Of a stretch of DNA of 64,000 bases, positions 59,731 through 64,000 are shown one piece after another (positions within the stretch are counted from its first letter, which is position 1; each line of letters begins with the position of its first letter). Source of the stretch: JAWVFM01 sp963823245 (GTDB lineage: Bacteria > Actinomycetota > Thermoleophilia > Solirubrobacterales > 70-9); NCBI GenBank assembly GCA_963823245.1, contig CAWGKQ010000010.1, positions 310,001-374,000 of the forward strand. The letters are read 5' to 3'. The translations under genes and the position numbers were made by a program. The notes below the pieces were generated by a model that searched no databases, had not been told where the DNA came from, and saw only the letters and a list, made by a program, of their open reading frames with translations.

Positions 59731-61357
59731 CTAGTGCCGGAAATGCCGGCGCCCGGTGAAGACCATCACCGCGCCGGCCTCGTCGACCGCGGCGACCACC
59801 TCATGGTCGCGCTTCGACCCGCCGGGCTGGATGAACGCGCCCGCCCCCGCGTCCATCGCCACCCGCGGCCCGTCGGCGAACGGGAAAAAGGCGTCCGAGG
59901 CGACCGCTGACCCCTCGAGGAGCCCCGGAGCGTCCTCGCCGCGCGCATCGTGGCATTTGTCGATGGCGATCCGGACCGAGTCGACGCGACTCATCTGCCC
60001 CGCGCCGATGCCGATCGTCGCCCCGCCCCTCGCGATCACGATGGCGTTGGAGCGCACATGCCGGCAGACCTTCCAGGCGAAGAGCAGGTCGCGCCAGGTG
60101 TCCTCGTCCGGCTGCGCCTTGCTTGCGACCTCCATCGACTCGCGGCGTCTCGGTGATCCGGTCGGGCTCCTGCACCAGCAACCCGCCCCGGACCCGCTTC
60201 ACGTCGCGCTCGCGCGGCTCGTAGCCCCGCTGCTCGGTGGCCTCGAGGATGCGGATCGACTCCTTGCGCTGTAGGGCCTCGAGCCCCGCCGGGTCGTACC
60301 CGGGTGCGATGAGCACCTCGATGAAGTTCTCGTGCAGCCGCTCTGCGAGCTCCTCGTCGATGGGCCGGTTGAAGGCGATGACCCCGCCGTATGCCGACAT
60401 CGGATCGCACGCGAGCGCGGCCTCGTACGCCGCTGCGGCGTCGCCGGCGATCGCCGCCCCGCACGGGTTGTTGTGCTTGACGATGACGCACGCAGGATCG
60501 TCGAACTCGTCGAGCAGCTTGCGCGCCGAGTCGAGGTCGAGCATGTTGTTGAACGAGAGCGCCCTGCCGTGGCGCTTCGCCACCCGCGACATCACGTGCG
60601 AGCGGGCCCCCACCTCTGTATAGAGCGCGGCCTTCTGGTGCGGGTTCTCGCCGTAGGAGAGCTCGAGGAACTTCTCGTGCGCCATCACCCAATGGCTCGG
60701 GAACGCCTCGTAGCGGAGCCCGAACCAGCGGCTGATGGCGGCGTCGTAGCGCGCCGTCGCCGCGAAGGCCTCGTTCGCGAGCCAGTGGCGCGTCTCGGCC
60801 GAGAGGCTGCCGCCGGATTCCTCCAGCTCGGCGATCACAGCGTCATAGGACTCCGGCTTCACGACCACCGCCACGTAGCGGTGGTTCTTCGCCGCCGCCC
60901 TGATCATCGTCGGCCCGCCGATGTCGATGTTCTCGATCGCCTCGTCCTCGTCGACCTCGCCGCCGGCGATCGTCTGCTCGAACGGATAGAGGTTCACGCA
61001 CACGAGGTCGATCGGCTCGATGCCCTCGGCCTCGAGGGTGGCCATGTGCCCCTCGTCCTCTCGGACGGCGAGGAGCGCCGCGTGAAGGCGCGGGTGGAGG
61101 GTCTTCACCCGCCCGTCGAGGATCTCGGGCGAGCCCGTCAGCTCGGCGACGTCGGTGACCTCGACGCCGCCCTCGCGCAGCGCGGCGGCGGTGCCCCCGG
61201 TGGAGACGATCTCGATCCCGAGGCGGGCGAGGCCGCTCGCGAACTCGACCACCCCGGTCTTGTCGGAGACGGACAGGAGCGCCCGACGAACCGGCACGGC
61301 GCCGCCCGCCGTCGCCGGGGCGGCGCCTCCCTCGGTCTCAGTCGCGTGCGGGTTCAT
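59731..61357 (-). CDS. purH: Bifunctional AICAR formyltransferase/IMP cyclohydrolase (one frameshift)
   Basis: About 541 residues from ATG 61357. The cyclohydrolase half (RRALLSVSDKTGVVEFASGLARLGIEIVSTGGTA) and the formyltransferase half (LSYGENPHQKAALYTE, VIVKHNNPCGAAI, SAYGGVIAFNRPID) are intact. The frame shifts near 60142 by one extra base; the continuation ESMEVASKAQP...DLLFAWKVCRHVRSNAIV...FADGPRVAMDAGAGAFIQPGGS carries the C-terminal active site and ends HFRH. A break in an essential gene of purine synthesis points to a consensus error. It overlaps purN by 20 nt. Confidence 0.93.
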
Positions 61358-61967
61358 CGAGGCGTACGAGCCTTGGATTATCGGGGTCGAAGCGGATCGC
61401 GCCCTCCGCGAACAGGCGGATGGCCTCCGGAAGCAGGTCGTGCTCGACCTCGTGGATGCGCTCCTCGAGCTCCGCGCGGTCCCGGTCGGGCGGGACCTCG
61501 ATGGCGCGCTGGAGGACGATCGGCCCAGAGTCGACGCCCTCGTCGACGAGGTGGACCGTGACGCCCGTGACCCGCGCGCCGTGGGAGAGCGCCTGCCCAA
61601 CGGCGTCCAGGCCGGGGAACGAGGGCAGAAGCGCGGGGTGGACGTTCAGGATGCGTCCGCGGAATCGATCCACGAACCCCGGCTCCAGAAGCTGCATGTA
61701 GCCGGCGAGGACGATCAGGTCGACAGCCAGCTCGCCGAGCCAGGCCGCCATCGCGCCGTCGCGCGCCGCACGGTCGCGATAGTCGGCGCCGGGGAACGAA
61801 GCGGTGGGGATGCCGGCCGCTTCGGCGCGCGTCAGAGCCATCGCCCCGGGCTTGTCCGAGGCAACGGCCACCACCTCGATTCCCTCGCTCCCGTGGAGGC
61901 GGTCGATGATCGCCTGGAGGTTCGTTCCGGTCCCCGACGCGAGGACAGCCAGGCGGAAGGTCGTCAC
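61338..61967 (-). CDS. purN: Phosphoribosylglycinamide formyltransferase
   Basis: 209 residues from GTG 61967, 4 bp after purF. Signatures: LAVLASGTGTNLQAIID, LAGYMQLLEPGFVDRF, catalytic NVHPALLPSFPG (Asn and His), and VHLVDEGVDSGPIVLQ (Asp). It transfers a formyl group from 10-formyl-THF to GAR in purine synthesis. Middle gene of purF-purN-purH, overlapping purH. Confidence 0.95.
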   Translation of the reverse strand: MTTFRLAVLASGTGTNLQAIIDRLHGSEGIEVVAVASDKPGAMALTRAEAAGIPTASFPGADYRDRAARDGAMAAWLGELAVDLIVLAGYMQLLEPGFVDRFRGRILNVHPALLPSFPGLDAVGQALSHGARVTGVTVHLVDEGVDSGPIVLQRAIEVPPDRDRAELEERIHEVEHDLLPEAIRLFAEGAIRFDPDNPRLVRLDEPARD

Positions 61968-61971
61968 GCGG

Positions 61972-63415
61972 TCAGGCGCGAGCCGCCGCGGGCGAGAGCA
62001 TCTCGAGCGCGAACTTGCCGTCCCCGCCGTCGCCGAGCGGATACGAACCGGAGAAGCAGGCATCGCAGTGCAGCTGGGGGTCGGCGCCGATCGCCTCGTA
62101 GGTGCCCTCGAGCGACAGGTAGGCGAGCGAGTCCGCCCCGAGCTCCTCCGCGATCTCCTCGATCGAACGCTCGTGGGCAACCATCTCCTCGCTCGTCGAC
62201 ATGTCGATGCCGTAGTGGCACGGATGGCGGATCGGGGGCGAGGAGATCCGCAGGTGCACCTCCTTCGCGCCCGCCTCGCGCAGCATCCCGACGATCTGGC
62301 GAGTCGTGTTGCCGCGCACGATCGAGTCGTCGACGACGACCACGCGCTTCCCGCTCACGATCTCCGGCAGCGGGTTGAACTTCATCCGCAGACCGCGCTT
62401 TCGAAGCTCCTGGCCCGGCTGGATGAACGTGCGGGCCACGTAGCGGTTCTTGATCAGCCCGTCGTCCTGCGGGATCCCCGACGCCCGCGCGAAGCCGTTC
62501 GCCGCCGGGTTCCCGGAGTCGGGGACGGAGATCACGAGGTCGGCGTCGACGGGTGCCTCATGGGCGAGGATCTCACCCATCCGCCCCCGCGACTGCTGGA
62601 CGACCCGCCCCTCCAGGCGGCTGTCGGGGCGGGAGAAATAGATGTGCTCGAAGACGCAGAACGCCGGATTCCGCGGCTCGACCACCTGCCGCGACTCGAG
62701 GCCGTCGGCCGTGAGCGAGATCGAGCTCCCCGGGGCTCACGTCGCGCACCAGCTCGGCGCCGATGATGTCGAAGGCGCAGCTCTCCGACGCCACGCACCA
62801 GCGGTCGCCGAGCCGGCCGAGCGAGAGCGGGCGGACCCCGTTCGGGTCGCGGAACGCCACCACGGCCCGCTTGGTCATGACCACCGTCGAATAGGCCCCC
62901 TCGAGGCGGGGCATCACGGCGGCGACGGCGTTCTCGATCGGCCGCTCGGGCGCGGTCGACAGCGCCGCCGCGATGATCTCCGAGTCGGAGGTGCCGCGGA
63001 AGGCGATGCCGCGCTCGCGCAGCTCGTTGTGAAGGTCGACGGCGTTCGTCAGGTTGCCGTTGTGGGCGAGCGCGACCTCGCGCCCGTCGTCGCGCCAGAC
63101 CGGCTGAGTGTTCTCCCAGGAGGCGCCGCCGGTGGTGGAGTACCGGACGTGGCCGATCGCCATGTCGCCATCGAGGGCGCGCAGCTTCTCCTCGTCGAAC
63201 ACCTGCGACACGAGCCCGGTGTCGCGCAACGTGGTGATGTGCCCGCCCTCGCAGGTGGCGATCCCCGCGGACTCCTGCCCGCGGTGCTGCAGCGCGTAGA
63301 GCGCGAAGTAGGCGAGGCGAGCCACATCGTGCCCGGGTGCGTAGACGCCGAAGACGCCGCACTCGTCGCGGGGCCCGTCGCGCTCGGCCTCCAGGTAGCC
63401 AGGCGAGGCTCTCAC
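61972..63415 (-). CDS. purF: Amidophosphoribosyltransferase (one frameshift)
   Basis: About 480 residues from GTG 63415. The N-terminal nucleophile Cys lies after an 18-residue propeptide-like leader (RDECGVFGVYAPGHDVARLAYFALYALQHRGQESAG). Glutaminase features IGHVRYSTTG and AHNGNLTNA; PRPP loop VVVVDDSIVRGNTTRQIV; iron-sulfur-type Cys (PAFCVFEHIYF, CHYGIDM, CDACFSG). The frame shifts near 62722: removing one G from GAGCTCGATCTC restores ELISLTADGLESRQVVEPRN. It catalyses the first step of purine synthesis. Confidence 0.93.
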
Positions 63416-63508
63416 AAACGGAGGCTAGCAACGTGCCCGGATCGTGCGAGCCGATCGCGGGGCGGTCGAGATTTCTACGAACGCTCGTGTTCGCTATGGT
63501 CCCCGGCC

Positions 63509-64000
63509 ATGACCGAGCCCACGAGCCTCGCCGGGCGACGGGTGCTGATCACCGGCGCCGCCCGCGGTATCGGCGCGGCGCTCGCGCGGCGCCTTCACGA
63601 GCGCGGCGCTCGCCTCGCGCTCGCCGGGCTCGAGCCCGAGGCGCTTGCCACCGTCGCAGCCGACTGCGGGGACGCGCCGTATTGGGAGTGCGACATCAGC
63701 GATCGTGAGCGGGTTGACGAGGTTGTCGACGAGGTCGTCGAGGCGCTGGGTGGCCTTGACGTGGTGGTCGCGAACGCGGGGGTGGCGTCGCAGCTTCCAA
63801 TCGTGGGCGGTGATCCGGCGCTCTGGGACAAGACGATCGCCGTGAACCTGACCGGCGCCTACAACACGCTGCGCGCGGCCGCACCGCACATCGCCCATCC
63901 GGGCGGCTACGCGCTGGCTGTCGCCTCGCTCGCCGCGGCCGTGCACCCGCCCCTCATGGCGGCCTACAACGCGTCGAAGGCGGGTGTGGAGGCGCTCGGC
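63509..64000 (+). CDS. Short-chain dehydrogenase/reductase (partial)
   Basis: ATG 63509, running off the right edge after 164 residues. Cofactor loop ITGAARGIGAALARRLHERGARLALAG, then DISDRERVDEVVDEVVEALGGLDVVVANAGVA, SLAAAVHPPLMAAYNASKAGVEALG with Ser and the YNASK active site. NAD(P)-dependent oxidoreductase; substrate unknown. Divergent from purF with 93 bp between. Only the C-terminal substrate region is missing. Confidence 0.9.
   Translation, partial: MTEPTSLAGRRVLITGAARGIGAALARRLHERGARLALAGLEPEALATVAADCGDAPYWECDISDRERVDEVVDEVVEALGGLDVVVANAGVASQLPIVGGDPALWDKTIAVNLTGAYNTLRAAAPHIAHPGGYALAVASLAAAVHPPLMAAYNASKAGVEALG

Noticed and set aside
1..64000. Prophage, insertion sequence, CRISPR-Cas or a classical defence island.
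   Set aside because: No transposase, integrase, capsid, cas or restriction genes were recognised; the only mobile hints are the tRNA-linked remnants and the HNH-like protein.

Overview
The window reads as high-GC actinobacterial chromosome. Many starts are GTG or TTG, genes overlap by ATGA/GTGA, and an F420-type luciferase-like oxidoreductase, several SnoaL-fold proteins and a DUF4395-thioredoxin protein are present. The combination suggests class Thermoleophilia (Solirubrobacterales/Gaiellales-like), but this is an inference from gene style and not from a marker gene. No prophage, insertion sequence, CRISPR array or rRNA was seen. Three tRNA genes are present: Ala(CGC), Ala(UGC) and Lys(UUU).

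Layout. 1-12 kb: two divergent zinc-ribbon/class III cyclase/AAA-type ATPase regulators, a cytosolic subtilase coupled to a GAF protein, a 58-residue peptide with a repeated motif, a cyclodeaminase-like protein, a sigma factor with a small partner, an M16 peptidase, and an MFS transporter ending in a cyclic-nucleotide-binding domain. 12-31 kb: mixed metabolism and signalling (SGNH hydrolase, alpha/beta hydrolases, a GAF-GGDEF diguanylate cyclase, an acidic repeat protein, glutamate dehydrogenase, a luciferase-like oxidoreductase, acyl-CoA dehydrogenase, rhomboid protease). Several gene remnants lie here, two of them beside tRNA or tRNA-like sequence. 32-46 kb: two 2-oxoacid dehydrogenase operons back to back. 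The first is branched-chain (E1 alpha, E1 beta, E2, amino-acid dehydrogenase, lipB, lipA). The second is pyruvate-type (lpdA, a DsbA-fold isomerase, E1 alpha, E1 beta, E2), headed by a SnoaL-ThiE fusion and a membrane protein. 46-49 kb: a TPP riboswitch followed by thiO-thiS-thiG. 49-55 kb: a PhoD-like phosphatase, then a sulfate ABC transporter (sbp-cysT-cysW-cysA) with a convergent Rrf2 regulator. 55-59 kb: a polymerase-less LigD, a doxX/marR pair sharing an operator palindrome, and an HTH protein with a duplicated HNH-like module beside tRNA-Lys. 59-64 kb: a carboxymuconolactone-decarboxylase-like protein, purF-purN-purH, and the start of an SDR gene.

How parts work together. The branched-chain operon encodes an amino-acid dehydrogenase that makes 2-oxoacids, the complex that decarboxylates them, and the enzymes that lipoylate its E2. 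Only one E3 (lpdA) is visible and probably serves both complexes. Both E1s need thiamine diphosphate, and thiamine genes lie at the divergent head of the second operon. The cyclases and the cNMP-binding transporter could form a cAMP circuit.

Data caution. At least eleven conserved genes carry single-base frameshifts, including purH, purF, an M16 peptidase and an acyl-CoA dehydrogenase, and one tRNA is a base short. Most look like one inserted base. I treat most of these as probable consensus errors and annotate the gene across the break, giving the place of each shift.
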